DNA of 64,000 nt, from NCBI RefSeq assembly GCF_902459505.1, contig NC_047095.1:117491380-117555379 (forward strand), read 5' to 3'. This DNA comes from Geotrypetes seraphini. Taxonomy: Eukaryota; Chordata; Amphibia; Gymnophiona; Dermophiidae. This document shows, in pieces, positions 10,560 through 22,600 of the stretch; within the stretch, counting starts at the first letter, position 1; every line of letters starts with the position of its first letter. Both the position numbers and the translations under genes were made by a program. The notes under the pieces are model-generated. The model had not been told where the DNA came from. It made no database searches and saw nothing but the letters and a program-made list of their open reading frames with translations.

Positions 10560-11330
10560 GTTTAAGTTTATTAGGATTTTCTATACCGCCTATCAAGGTT
10601 TTCTAAGCAGTTTTGACAATCAGGTACTCAAGCATTTTCCCTATCTGTCCCGGTGGGCTCACAATCTATCTAAAGTACCTGGGGCTCTCTCACTTGATGG
10701 CACATTGTGGGGGATTTGTCACCCTTCTTTGCCCCAGGTACAAAAATTAAACTGTAAGCCTACTAAGGGATAGAAAGTACCTACATATGGAATAATTTGA
10801 CAGGACCATTGAGGTTACTCTCTGATAGCCAGAAATTTAAGAAAGTACTGAAAACAATTTTGTTGATGGAGGCTTTTAATTGAGTGGGCCGTGATATTTA
10901 TTCGAGATGAGTTTTGCCTGTCTGTATGCTTTGTTTGTTATATGATGATTATATTTGTATTTTGTAAACCGCTAAGGTTTAAGTGGGTTAGAATTTTTAA
11001 AATATGTTTATGTTTATTTGCGTTTATACAGTAGGCCGCTCTTCGATACCATATCATAGCGGTTTACATAATATAAAACAGAAGGAAAGGAACTCCATCA
11101 TCAAATTCAAAATAGGCAATGAGTAAAAAAAAAAGTTAAATACAAGTTTAAATAGATAACATAAAATTGCAAAATTATAATAGAAAGGCCACAACTGCAA
11201 ATCTCTCCCTCAACGTTCATATCAAAATATAATACTAATTCTCCTTTTGGGGGGGAAAAATACTGACCCGAGAAAATGCTAATCCAAAAAGATAAGTTTT
11301 TAACAAACTTCTGAATTTAATATAAGAAAG
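10560..11330. mobile_element. SINE fragment followed by two LINE 3' ends in opposite orientation
   Basis: 10560-10690 is SINE-like ('ctataccgcctatcaagg…tcccggtgggctcacaatctatctaaagtacctgggg'). 10790-11000 is an L2-type 3' end in + orientation ('ttttgtaaaccgctaaggtttaagtgggttagaa'). 11010-11330 is a LINE 3' end in - orientation ('taggccgctcttcgataccatatcatagcggtttaca'). Confidence 0.5.
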
Positions 11331-11650
11331 AATTACGTGTAAATTAAGGAAATATTTTTTCACTCAAAGAATAGTTTTGAATCTCTCAAACTCTTTGCCA
11401 GAGGATGTGGTAACAGCGGTTAATATGTCTAGGTTTAAAAACGATTTGGACAAGTTTCTAGAGGAAAAGTCCATACTCTTTTATTGAAATAGACATGGGG
11501 GAGGCCACTACTGGCCCTGGGATTGGTAGCATGGAATCTTGCTACTATTTGGGATTCTGCCAAGTACTTGTGATCTGGATTGGCCCTTCCTGGCCACTGG
11601 TCTGACCCAATATAGAAACATAGAAATAATATGGCTATTCTTATGTTCTT
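11330..11650 (+). mobile_element. CR1 LINE 3' end
   Basis: Degraded 'LRKYFFTQRIVLNLSNSLPEDVVTAVNMSRF' coding remnant, then the CR1 tail 'gacatgggggaggccactactggccctgg…gctactatttgggattctgcc…ggctattcttatgttctta'. Confidence 0.8.
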
Positions 11651-11699
11651 ATTAGACCATTCAATATTGTTTTTATCTAATGCTAAATAATAACGAGTT

Positions 11700-12350
11700 T
11701 AAAAGGAAGACCATCACCCTTTGGTTTGGAATTACCTCTCTTTTGATTTACTGAGCTTTTAAGATGCCATCAGCTTCTGGGTCATATCTGCTGTTCAAAC
11801 CATCACTGCTCCCCCCTCTGGAAGGGAGGCTTAAAACATTCAATACATATTTAATGGAAGAAAAGTTATGTTGGAAACAGTCAAATATTTAACAAGCTTC
11901 AAAATTGGTGGCCCTATTGATCCATTTCATTTGATATTTAAACCTCTCAATTCCTGCCATTTGGCAGAAGCAATTGGGGGGGGGGGGAAGCAGAGGTTGA
12001 AACTTAACCCAGACAAGGCAGTGGCTATCTAGTTTTCTCACAGGGACTTCCACTTTAGTGCTAATAATCCTCAGTACTTCTCTGTCTTATCAGGTTGTGA
12101 CTTCTGTTTTGGAAACTGAATTAAATTCTAGTTGAACGTTTAATAAACACACTCCACTTTGTTCTATTCTTTGTTGTATATATTAAAGCAGCTATGGGGT
12201 TGCTAGACTTTTGTTAGATAATAAAGGTCTCCAGTATTTAATTATTACTGTAATTTCTTGTCTGCTGGACTCAAGGACTAATTCCTAAAAAGGCTGCAGA
12301 CTATTCAAGATACACTGGTGAGATGTCTTACCAGGGAAAATAAGACCACC
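11700..12350 (+). mobile_element. Probable L2 ORF2 remnant, heavily decayed
   Basis: Only the end is convincing: 12285-12340 encodes KRLQTIQDTLVRCLTRENKT, matching the L2 'RLQLIQNTAARLL' segment. The rest shows no clear frame, and includes a pure G run near 11977. Confidence 0.4.
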
Positions 12351-12369
12351 TTAACCTGTTGTATGAATA

Positions 12370-13115
12370 CCATTGGTTAAGTGGACGGCCATTTTCGTTA
12401 GGACGTCTAAGTCCAACTTTGGATGTTCCCTGTAAGACATCCAAAAATCAGGATGGAGAAATTCAAATTTTGAAACAGCTAGATGTCCAAATTTCTTTTT
12501 CAAAAATTGCCTATTTAATTGTCTTGGCATTCAGGACGTCCAACCTAAGGACGCCTAACTTTTTTGGCCATTCTTGAATACAAAAGCATCCAAGTTCAAA
12601 ATGCCCAAAATCCAGACCATTTGGACGTGGGAGGGGCCAGCATTGTAATGGACTGGCCACATAGACATGCCAACAGAGGAGTGGGACACCCTCAAGAGCA
12701 CTGCCGTGAACTTCACATAAAGGTTGCCAGGTGTACAACTCAACATAACACCCTTATAATGATGGAGAACCCTCCAAAACAACCCCCAATACCTACTCTA
12801 CCCATTGGGGGAGTGTATGGGAGGGGGCATTACTTAATTCCTCCAGTGGTCATCTGGTTAGTTTGGGTACCTTATTTTAGCACTTAGATCTTTTAAAACA
12901 GATCTAGCTCTAGACATCTAAGTTCCATTCTGGGAAAGGTTTGATTATCACTTCAAGACATCCAAGTGCTAATCATGCCCAAAGCCTGCCCAAAACATGC
13001 TTCCAACACTCCCCCCTTGAAATTTGAACACACAGCAGCTAGACTAGAGCCTACGAAGACATCCAGAAACTCGGTTTTGAAAATCGGCACTTGAACATCT
13101 TGGCAATTAGGACGT
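12370..13115 (+). mobile_element. Non-autonomous DNA transposon, 'GACGTCC' family (copy 1)
   Basis: Shares its interior with 49000-50145 ('agacatgccaacagaggagtggg', 'cttcacataaaggttgccag') and many 'gacgtcc/gacatcc' motifs. Copy 3 of the family is 56644-57742, whose ends are better preserved. No transposase frame; superfamily undetermined. Confidence 0.65.
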
Positions 13116-13480
13116 CCAAGGGCCGGTTTATGCCAACTTTTGGAGTCCCATATTTCTTTTCGTATTCAGTTCAAATTCCAGTGGTTGAGCCCTCACGTCC
13201 TTCATATGGGATTTCCACTGTACTTGGCATCGATTTCACACCAAACGCCTCTTCTTCACCTCTCAGGTCTTGACCATTGTATCTGTTTTGATTTCCCTCT
13301 CCTGTTGCTGTTCGACTAGGTACTAATTCAGCTTTTACCCTTTTAGCTCTTTGACTCTAGAATACACTTCGGTCCGAACTTAAGAGCAGAGAAAAACTGT
13401 TCAAGGACTAATACCGACTGCACATACTATAGCAGGACTTGTTTACCCACTCCCACCCCAGCTGAAATTATATTCACAGT
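13115..13480. other. Unassigned
   Basis: No gene or recognised repeat, except that 'gactgcacatactatagcaggacttg' near 13410 matches 4677-4702, so a decayed repeat of unknown type is present. Confidence 0.4.
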
Positions 13481-13484
13481 TACA

Positions 13485-14600
13485 GTCAAATCATTTATTT
13501 TCTGCTATAGTCAACAATACGTTCATAATGGATAACGTCACAAAGAAGCTAGATTAATAAATCTAGAATGTACATATGATATATCAAATTACAATATAGA
13601 TGGGCATTATCCTAATATCTGCAAAGATTATACTTTTGAAACAGAACAGTTTTAAGTGCTTCTCTAAAAGTATTGAAATTTGGTATATGAGTAGATCGTA
13701 ATTGAGTTGGAAAAATAGACCAAATAGAAGCAGCCTGATAAGAAAATGGAAAATCCCCTAATGTGTTTCCCTCCGTTGCTTTCCTATTATATTATGGAGT
13801 TTCTCCCCCTGCCCTTTAACTTATGTGTTTTGTTCTACTTTTGTAAATTTTAATTCTACTTTATTGTTTTAGTATATTTTTGGATACTTAGTTTGTAAGC
13901 CTCCCTGACAGTTTTTCCCTAGGTGCAGGGTAGTAAGATTTTAATAAATTTGGAGTATTGGACAGCTTTTATGAAATTATCTCTTTAGGGCTAGGGATTT
14001 GTACTGGCAATGCATCTTGCACATTATAATGGCCAATGATCTACATACTAACTGGTTCATATACTGGGGAGTCAAACCATACAATACATGGGAAGCCAGT
14101 GTAAAACAATATAAAAAGGTGTAATCCTATCAGATTTTCTCAACTTATAGATCAACCGAACCTCTGAGTTCTGAACCATCTGTATTCTCTTAAGCAAATT
14201 CTTGGATACTGCGAGGAAATTGATGTTACAGTAATCTAATTTGCTTAAGATTAATAACTGAACCAGCAGTCTGAATTGGTCTAATCACAGGTATTTTCCA
14301 ATACTTCTCAGTTGTCCCAATTAATCTGATCCACAATCTCATGTTCAGAAAGTTTGTATTCTGAACCATCTGTATTCAGAAAGTTTGTATTCTGATCCAT
14401 CTGTATTCTCTTAAGCAAATTCTTGGATACTCCGACGAAATTGATGTTACAGTAATCTAATTTGCTTAAGATTAATAACTGAACCAACAGTCTGAATTGG
14501 TCTAATCACAGGTATTTTCCAATACTTCTCAGCTGTCCCAATTAATCTGATCCACAATCTCAGGTTCAGAAAGTTTTTTAAAGCATTTCTGTACCAAGAC
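13485..14600 (-). mobile_element. L2 LINE fragment with an internal direct duplication
   Basis: On the - strand 14320-14040 encodes the L2 end of ORF2: LVQLLILSKLDYCNINF, then RIQMVQNSEVRLIYKL and ITPFYIVLHWLPM. A ~240-bp block (14160-14395) is repeated almost exactly at 14395-14600 including 'cttaagcaaattcttggatactc'. A frame of 114 aa here is a shadow. Confidence 0.7.
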
Positions 14601-14719
14601 AGGGAGCCAACCCTAAAGTAACTGAAATGATAATTGTAAAAGCCCATTTCTAAACTGCCTAATACGACCCCTGAGACATAATGACAAGCCAACAATGACT
14701 TGTACTTGTAACTATGACC

Positions 14720-14890
14720 AAACTGTATTAATAGTTGTACTGATCTACCTGTACTAGAAATCCTACTGAGTGTCTGTGTCATTCTGTCCATTGTAACTTC
14801 TTGGGTAACTGACCCAACCTCTTGTAATGCAATCTGACCTTGAACTGAATAGGTAAAGGAAAATAGAAAACCTGATTAACACAACACAAC
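14720..14890 (+). mobile_element. L2 LINE 3' tail
   Basis: 'gacccaacctcttgtaatgcaatctgaccttgaactgaataggtaaa…gaaaacctgattaacacaacac' is the same tail as at 53945-54075. Confidence 0.65.
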
Positions 14891-14919
14891 ATAACGCAAC
14901 ATAACATAGCAATGTGCTT

Positions 14920-15330
14920 ATTAACCGCGTAACCGTAAGTTCAACGCGGTGTACAAAAAGTTATTAGCAGTGAACATAATCTAGGAAAGAGAACAGATTA
15001 GTTAACCCAGGTATTTAGAAAAAAAGATGTCTTCAACTTTGTTCTAAAATGTGTATAAGAATGAGCTGTGAGCAACAATGATCAAAATTATTTGTCGTAA
15101 GAAGCTTCCTGGAATGCTAGAGTGTGATTGAGAAGTTTCTTACTTTTGCAACCTTGTACGGGGGGATAACTAAACAAGGCGTGGGGTTTCCTGCTATGTT
15201 TATGTGAGGCTATAGAAAATCTATTAGCCAGGTAGAGAGGGGCTGTTCCATGTAAAGCCTTATAGCAAAAACAGCCTGACTTGAACAATATCCAGTAATT
15301 CATGCACCCTTCTGACTTCATGTGCAACTT
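14920..15330 (-). mobile_element. L2 LINE 3' part
   Basis: The - strand frame 15327-15088 encodes the L2 C-terminus: ILFKSGCFCYKALHGTAPLYL, then RKPHALFSYPPVQGCKSKKL and NHTLAFQEAS. The 3' tail 'acaccgcgttgaacttacggttacgcggtt' follows on the - strand. The 46805-47285 copy is a close relative. Confidence 0.85.
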
Positions 15331-15334
15331 GCAC

Positions 15335-15827
15335 TAAATTAGTCTCCTTACCTGTATTTTCAAACTCTATCTTATCTGCCGGTGATGCTAGGTTGATAAT
15401 GTATTAGTTATTCCAGATCTGTGTAAGTTGTGTGGCTGCACAGGGCACAAGGAGGGGAGGGCGGTCAGGGAGAAGTGGTCCAAAATTGTTCCCTATCTGT
15501 TGTCTGCTCTGCTTGGTCAGGGTGCATGATGGAATGGGGCACCAGCGTGCATATGGCACAGGGCACAATTCTTGTTTGGTACAGTCCTGAATGGCTCTTC
15601 TGTGCTTTAATCTTTGTTCTTTTTTGAGCAATTGTGTGCTAAATAATTTTTGAGAGGGCATGTCAGGGCAGAGAGTGGGCTTTCCATACATTACTCACAC
15701 TAATTGATTAACACGTGGATAATGCGGGACCCCTTACTGCCTACAAAATAGGAAATGGTACGTGCCTCTGTGGTAAATGGTTGCACTATGCGGGAAAGAC
15801 CGGTGTAAGGGTGTGTTAAAGCCATAA
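15335..15827. other. Unassigned
   Basis: No gene or clear repeat recognised. Short overlapping frames on both strands lack family motifs. Confidence 0.4.
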
Positions 15828-16215
15828 GAACATAACATATGAATAGCCATATTAGGTCAGACCATCTATCCCAGTTTCCACAGAGGCCAATCCAGGTCAT
15901 AAGTACCTGGCAGAAACCCAAATAGTAGCAACATTCCATGCGGCCTTCCCAGAACAAGCAGTGGCTTCCCCCATGGCCGTCTCAATAGCAGATTATGGAC
16001 TTTTCCTCCAGGAACTTGTCCAAGCCTTTTTTTAAACACATCTACATTAACCGCTTTTACCACATCCTCTGGAAAAAGTGGCTTAACTATTCTTTGAGTG
16101 GAAAAAAAAAATATTTCCTCCTACTGGATTTTAAAAGTATTTCCTTGTAATTTCATTGAGTGTCCCCCTAGTCTTTGCAATTTTTGATGGAGTAAAATAT
16201 CGATTCACAAATTCT
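15828..16215 (-). mobile_element. CR1 LINE 3' end, reverse
   Basis: Begins with 'aagaacataacatatgaatagccatattaggtcagaccat' (reverse of the CR1 terminus) and runs through 'gtggcttcccccatgg' and 'ggacttttcctccaggaacttgtccaa' into the reverse of the last ORF2 codons (LFFHSKNS…PEDVVKAVNVD). Confidence 0.85.
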
Positions 16216-16467
16216 ACTCCAGCTTAGTAAAAGAACCCCTTAGCATTTTGTTCTCAATGATGACGGGCAGTTCATCAAATTCTAATAAGCCTTAAACCAT
16301 ATGATGAAGGGAAAATCAGAGGAAATGTCTTTAGTATTTTGTAAATACTTAAGAGTGTTAGATGTCAGGAGAAATTGGAAGCCAAACTCATGCAGAATTT
16401 AAGGCAGTTGTAAAGACCATTAGTAAAGCAGAGAAGAAAGTTACCATAAATTGAATATGGTTTGTTA

Positions 16468-17510
16468 TAGAGAATGACACGGGGAAAAAATCTGTCCCCG
16501 TCACTGGCCCGTCACCGGACCACCGTCCTCTTCACCGCCCCATCCCCGAATCTGCCATCCCCTTCACCACCCCGTCCCCATTCCCGCAGCATCCACCCTT
16601 CCCTCTCGCCACCTCACCGCCCTTCAGTGGCCCGAGAATCTCATTCCCTCCCCCTTATCTTTGCATCGTAAAGAAACTTAAGGAAGGATCGCTATCACCG
16701 ATCGCGCACTTGACCCCTTCCCTCCCTCTCTACCTCCGGCCAAATCTATCTACATCCCTCCCCCTTATCTTCGCGGCGCTTTAGAAAAGAAACTGATGCC
16801 GGTGAAGCCTATCTGTGCCGCCCTGCAGTTGCGTGTGTGTGGGCGGAAGCTTCTCCTCTGACAATTGTCATTTTATAAACACAAATAAAACAGAGCAAGA
16901 TCCAACAAAACCGATCTCCCCTCCCTTTCATAAATATCCTCTTCACTATTGTGAAAACTAAACAAACCAAATTACTACAGAATGCTACATAAAAAAATCA
17001 AGCTAACAGAATACTTCAGTCACACATGGCAGGAACAGTGTTAGGGGAGAGCAACTAGGGCAACTGCCCCCTGGTCAGAGAGAGAACCCTAAGCACAGCC
17101 TGGGCTTTGCGGTCACCAGTTATGTCTAATACCAGCTCTAGCAGGATACATGTTTCAAATCTGAAATATTCTAATCACAAAATATAAAATAAATTTTTGT
17201 TGTCTGGTAATTTTATTCTTCAAATCACATTGGTCTCAGGCTCTGGTTTTAGGTTCCTTCTGTTTTCATCGTGGCATGGCTGGCTCCTGAAGGTAAAATA
17301 GGTGCAAGAGGAGCTGGGGAGAAGATACCGAGTCTGACATGGGCGCAATTTTTTTTACCACAGGAGTAAGACTTTTCACCGCTCCCATGGGGCGGTAAAA
17401 GGTCTTGTCCCCATTCCCGCGGTAAACCAGTTGCAAATGTCTCCACTCCTGCGGATTTACTGCGGTGAACCGCGGTTTGCCACAATAAACGGTCCCCGTG
17501 TCATTCTCTA
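16468..17510. mobile_element. Complete non-autonomous hAT-like element, 1043 bp
   Basis: Terminal inverted repeats TAGAGAATGACACGGGGA and TCCCCGTGTCATTCTCTA. Both sides are flanked by GTTTGTTA (16460-16467 and 17511-17518), an exact 8-bp target duplication. The TAGAG start fits the hAT end rule (YARNG). The interior is GC-rich near both ends with no transposase frame. 2790-2935 is a fragment of the same family. Confidence 0.85.
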
Positions 17511-17577
17511 GTTTGTTACCCTATAGAAGCCCAGGATAATTAGGATGGGCCATGATGGTCTTATTTTCTGATAACTG

Positions 17578-17722
17578 AGGCCCTCTTTTACTAAGGCACG
17601 CTGATTAGCGTGCGCTAAACGCTAACACATGCATGTTAGTCTATGGCCGCGTTAGCATTTAGCGCATGCTAATTCTATTAGTGTGCGCTAATTGGTTAGC
17701 GCACCTTGGTAAAACAGGGGGT
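17578..17722. mobile_element. Foldback MITE 'CCCTCTTTTACTAAGGC'
   Basis: Hairpin: 'cttttactaaggcacgctgattagcg' pairs with 'ttggttagcgcaccttggtaaaac', with the loop around 'tctatggccgcgtt'. Confidence 0.7.
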
Positions 17723-17754
17723 AAGTTAACATGAGATATTGGGTACAGGGCCTA

Positions 17755-17942
17755 ATATTCAAAGGCCTCTCGGAAAATTGATCAGGGCTGAGACTCCTTT
17801 GATCAAGCCACGACAGAGCATTTTACCGTGGGCCGGTGAAGTAAATGCGCCGACGCTCATCCAGTTCTTATGAGCGTCGGCGCATTTATCTCGCCGGCCT
17901 GCAGTAAAGCCCTCTACCGCGGCTTGATAAAAGGGGACCTTT
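17755..17942. mobile_element. Foldback MITE, 'TTTGATCAAGCC' type
   Basis: Hairpin with 'aaatgcgccgacgctcat' against 'atgagcgtcggcgcattt' and outer 'tttgatcaagcca' against 'ggcttgataaaa'. Related in layout to 56484-56640. Confidence 0.7.
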
Positions 17943-18169
17943 ATACTCAAAATGTCACTAAACTCTTAATTTAGGAGCAGGGGCAAAAGGGATGGATTTG
18001 GGGGGGGGAGTTGGACCTAAGTGCTGATTTTCAGCAGTGGGCTCATAAATCTAGGCAAATGAATAGCAGGTCTAAATTTATAAGCATTAACGTCTGCATT
18101 CCTAATTGTGGATGAATTTTCAGCTGAAACGGCATAAATTTAGAAGCTGTGTTTGTCTATCAGACCTTA

Positions 18170-18840
18170 CATTTCTTCACTAGAAAAGTTGATTTTCATC
18201 TCTAATCCTAAGTATCCTAGACTACTGCAACATCCTCTACCTCCCCTGCCCTGCAATAATGATTAAACAACTACAGACAATTCAGAATACAGCTCTGAGA
18301 CTCGTCTACTCATTGAAGAAACATGACCATGTTACTGAGGCATTCATCGACTCACATTGGCTTCCAATCCAGGAAAGAATCAATTTAAATTCTACTGTAT
18401 ACTGTTTAAAACTATAAATGGAGACAGCCCAATCTACCTAAACGACCGCCTCATCCAAACTACCTCTACCAGGCATAGAAAAACATACACTCCATTCACT
18501 TACCCCCCAATCAAAGAAGTAAAACGGAAAAAACTATACGACGGCCTACTAGCCACTCAAGCAGCAAAAATAGATAACCAAATCTCCAACCTATTGATAA
18601 CAACCCCAGACTTCAAGATGTTCAGAAAGGAAGTAAAAACTATACTCTTCAAGAAATCCCTTAATAAAGCTTAATACCATGAATACCCCTTCTTACCATC
18701 CCCTCCCCAACCCCTGATCCTTCTTATCCCTCTCTTGGAAACGATCTCTGATCTAACTGTGTAACCCTTCTTCCATAACTCTTTTTGTAATCCGCTTTGA
18801 ACCAAAAGGTACTGGCGGAATAGAAATCTGTAATGTTATG
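18170..18840 (+). mobile_element. L2 LINE 3' part
   Basis: Encodes LQTIQNTALRLVYSLKKHDHV followed by FKFYCILFKTINGDSPIYL, RHRKTYTPFTYPPIKE and FRKEVKTILFKKSL. The 3' tail ends 'gtaatccgctttgaaccaaaaggtactggcggaatagaaatctgtaatg'. Same subfamily as 40498-41150; one frame change near 18370. Confidence 0.9.
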
Positions 18841-19084
18841 TTTGTGCTGGTCTTGAAGCTTTCTTGGCTGCTATAAGCTTATCCAACAACACAGATGCAT
18901 AGGAACCAGCTCTAAGGGTACTTGAGCGGTCCCAATAGTACACAAACTCTTTGACTGTGTGTGTTTGTGTGTGTCGGGGGGTCATTTCCATTAAGTTTAG
19001 CACCTCCCAATCATTTTGAGCGAAGTCGGCTCTTATCCACAGTTGTACGTGAGTTTTATAAAACTCACAGACAGTGCCTCTTCT

Positions 19085-19375
19085 TCAGATCCTGTGGCGT
19101 CAGAGGAACAAAGGGGGGGGGGGGGGGGTGAGAAGGAATTGGAGACTTTGTTTCATTTAACCCAAACAGTTACCCCAAGCACTCCTACCCCAAGAAAAGA
19201 ACTGGTAGTGGCCCCAGTTTTCATGAGGAAATGGAGGGCCTCTTCTTCAGATTCTGTGGCGTCAGAGGGACAAAGGGGGAGAGAAGGAATTGGAGACTAT
19301 GTTTCATTTAACCCAAACAGTTACCCAGGCACTCCTACCCCGAGAAAAGAACTGGCTGTGGCCCCATAATATGAG
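19085..19375 (+). repeat. ~155-bp direct duplication upstream of mucin-like gene 1
   Basis: Two copies of 'cctcttcttcagatcctgtggcgtcagagg…ggaattggaga…cacctaccccaagaaaagaactgg'-like sequence (starts near 19076 and 19229), with a G run of variable length in the first. The single-copy equivalents lie upstream of gene 3 (47955-48090) and gene 2 (27740-27830). Confidence 0.75.
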
Positions 19376-19562
19376 GAAATGGAAGAAAGCAGGTCACAGA
19401 TGTGAGGCATGACTCAACCTGCTATCAAAAACAATCAATATTTGTTGATGTAGCTCTTCCCTGCATGCGAGTGTATCTTTCGCAAAGTTTTGAAAACAGT
19501 CTGTTTCTCATTTCTCAGTCACAAGCTTTCAGCCCGAGGCACTACCCTCCTCGCTCAGGGAC

Positions 19563-19569
19563 TATATAT
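19563..19569 (+). promoter_or_regulatory. TATA box of mucin-like gene 1
   Basis: TATATAT lies 96 bp before the ATG inside a block conserved in all three copies (gctcaggnactatatat). Compared with copies 2 and 3, about 60 bp just upstream (the 'ccat/tctatgagggataatt' segment) is missing here. Confidence 0.75.
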
Positions 19570-19658
19570 TCTCCTGGTTCGCACTCAGGGACTGTACAAG
19601 CTGCCTCTGCCTTTCGACCAATTTGTCCTCTTGCATCCTTTGGTACCATTTTTAGGAA

Positions 19659-22600
19659 ATGGCTCGTGGATTTGCTGCTTCCAAGTTGGCTCTTGGATTT
19701 CTGGTGCTGATTCTGGCGCTGAGCTACCATACAGCAGGTGAGGAGTTCAAGTTCAAGTTCAAGTTCAATTTTATTTGATGTATCGCCTATAACAATTTCT
19801 AAGCGATGTACAGTAAAATATCATAAATGATAACAAATAGTATTAAAACAAAACTTCTTAAAATTTTTGAAAGGCAGGAGGAGGAGGAGAGGGAATGGGG
19901 TATAGCAGGGGCTCAGGATCAATTAGGGGCAGAAGGTGGGTTTAAGATGATTCAAGAATTTGGATTTGTTTCATTTTCCTGAGTGCACCAGCTTTGCTTT
20001 GGTGTACTTTGAAGTTATTGAAAAAGAAAGAAAGAAAAGATGATCGATTCTGGCCTGCTCCTGGGACAGTATGTTCTAGTCCATAGATATGCCACTAATT
20101 TTCTGTTCATTACCTTAAGGAGAGTTGCTTTACCTACTTGTGCCCTGTCAGTGACTCTGTGTGTGACCATAGGCAGGTGATTTTAGCTCTTTGAGATTCA
20201 GTTTTCCTCTTCTATACTTGTCTAATAATCACCAGTTGCTACTCTTTGAGATTCTGGAATGTTGCTACTTATAAGAACATATGAACATAAGCAATGCCTC
20301 TGCTGGGTCAGACCTGAGGTCCATCATGCCCAGCAGCCCGCTCACACGGCGGCCCAACAGGTCCAGGACCTGTGCAGTGATCCTCTATTTATACCCTTCT
20401 ATCCTCTTTTCCAGCAGGGAATTGTCCAATCCTTTCTTAAACCCCAATACCGTACTCTGCCCTATTACGTCCTCTGGAAGCGCATTCCAGATGTCCACCC
20501 CACACTGGATAAAGAAGAACTTCCTAGCATTTGTTTTGAATCTGTCCCCTTTCAGCTTTTCCGAATGCCTTCTTGTTCTTTTATTTTTTGAAAGTTTGAA
20601 GAACCTGTCCCTCTCTACTCTCTCTATGCCCTTCATGATCTTGTAAGTCTCTATCATATCCCCTCTAAGTCTCCTTTTCTCCAGGGAAAAGAGACCCAGT
20701 TTCTCCAATCTCTCAGTGTATGAGAGGTTTTCCATCCCTTTTATCAGACGTGTTGCTCTCCTCTTTGTTGTTTCTGCCAGGTACTTGTGACCTGGATTGG
20801 CCACTGTTGAAGCAGGATACTGGGCTTGATGGACCATTGGTCTGACCCTGTGGGCTATTCTTATGTTCTTATTTGTGAAGCCTGGAAGCTAATGTTTCTA
20901 AGTTTGCCTCATTTTTTGAATTTATGTTTATACTTGATCATTTTGCTATCGTTATGCTGTTAACAAAAATGTAAGTTTTATGTTAAACTGTACCTGTTAT
21001 CCAGTGCTTTGGGTGAATCTCTTTATAAAGGTGTTTAATAAATCCCAATAAATAAAATAAATGTCTTGTTCTTACTTTTCAGATTCACAGAGCTTCAGCA
21101 CCGCTTCCACAACTCCTAACACCGCTTCCACAACTCCTAACACCGCTTCCACAACTCCTAACACCGCTTCCACAACTCCTAACACCGCTTCCACAACCCC
21201 TAAGAACACTACAGGTAAAGTATTCTACACTTCATCTCCTGTTTTGACTTGTCATATGATCAGCAGTCCAGGTGTTATAGATGATTTGTCAACCCTGGAA
21301 GAAGCTGCATGCATGTTTTGGGGCTAGTTTAGATGAATGGAGCTGTACTTATGCTTGGCCTAGGGAAAGGGAATGTTAGCCTATCATTCTCTGATCTTGA
21401 GAATTAGGATTAAAAAAAAAAAAAAGAGGGAGCAAAGGGCAAAGCTGCTGTTAAATATTCTTAGCTGCAGTTCCTGCCTCTTACCACTAGAGGAGGATAC
21501 TGCAAACAATTAAAACAAAATGGCAGTCACTGGAAATCCAGGGCCCAGTATGCAAAGATTTATATTTACCAGGGCTAAGTGTCTACATTGACACTCAGAG
21601 GGCCTGATATTTAAACCGAGTTAAGCACAGTTAACGCACAGTCTGTGGCAGCAGCATTAAACTGTGTAATGCCATGAATGTCGGCACAGACCACTCTGGC
21701 AGTATCTTTACACTACAGCAGGGGTGTCAAAGTCCCCCTCGAGGGCCGCAATCCAGTCGGGTTTTCGGGATTTCCCCAATGAATATGCATGAGATCTATT
21801 TGCATGCACTGCTTTCATTGTATGCCAATAGATCTCATGCATGTTCATTGGGGAAATCCTGAAAACCCGACTGGATTGCGGCCCTCAAGGAGGGACTTCA
21901 ACACCCCTGCACTACAGGGATGATCTGAGGGTTTAGTCAGGACTTACTCGAGTAGCAGCAATTTTTAGTCCATTATCTAGGAAAATCCCCAAATAATTTA
22001 GGAAAGCAAAAAGGCTAATTATCTGGGTACCAGATCTGAATATCGTTAGTACCCAGGTAACTTCCGGGTAGGGATACCATATGTCCGGATTAGCCCGGAT
22101 ATGTTTTCTATATAGAGACCTGTTCGGGTGTCTGGGCGGTTTTTGAAAACTCAGAAGTTTGTCCAGGTTTAGGAGCTTGGGGCCGCATCTGGAGGTCATC
22201 TACGCATGCGCGCATGCCTCTGATATCACCACATCGCATCCACACATGCTTGGAGGCCATCCAGATATAGGCCTGAGCTCAGGGAAGGAAAGGAGGAAGT
22301 TAGTGTGGGGCTTGCGCAGAACAGGGCAGGGCTGAGGCGGAACCATGTGTCCTCTCTTATACTGGAAGAAATATGATAACCCTAATTCCAGGTGCTAACA
22401 AAGACATGGATACTGGAAGACAGTACCTGGATAGGGGCTGGCATTCAGTATCCAGGCATAATTCAACCTGTGGCAGTCTGCATGTACAATAATACTGACT
22501 TCTGTGGACTGAATTTCACTGAACTCTTAAATTTAGGAACAGAAAAAGTGGGTGGCAACAGGAGTGGATTTAGGGCAAGGGACAAAAGTTAAGAGTTTTC

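Larger units (their letters stand above)
20237..21260 (+). repeat. Block homologous to gene 2's exon-2 region, inserted in intron 1 of gene 1
   Basis: Left of the block the text 'aataatcaccagt' and right of it 'cagcagtccagg' are adjacent in copy 2 (29889-29930). The block itself matches about 31500-32355 of copy 2: CR1-derived minisatellite, CR1 end, L2 tail, then the mucin exon and 'gtattctacacttca…gtcatatgat'. It therefore carries a whole extra exon. Confidence 0.75.
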
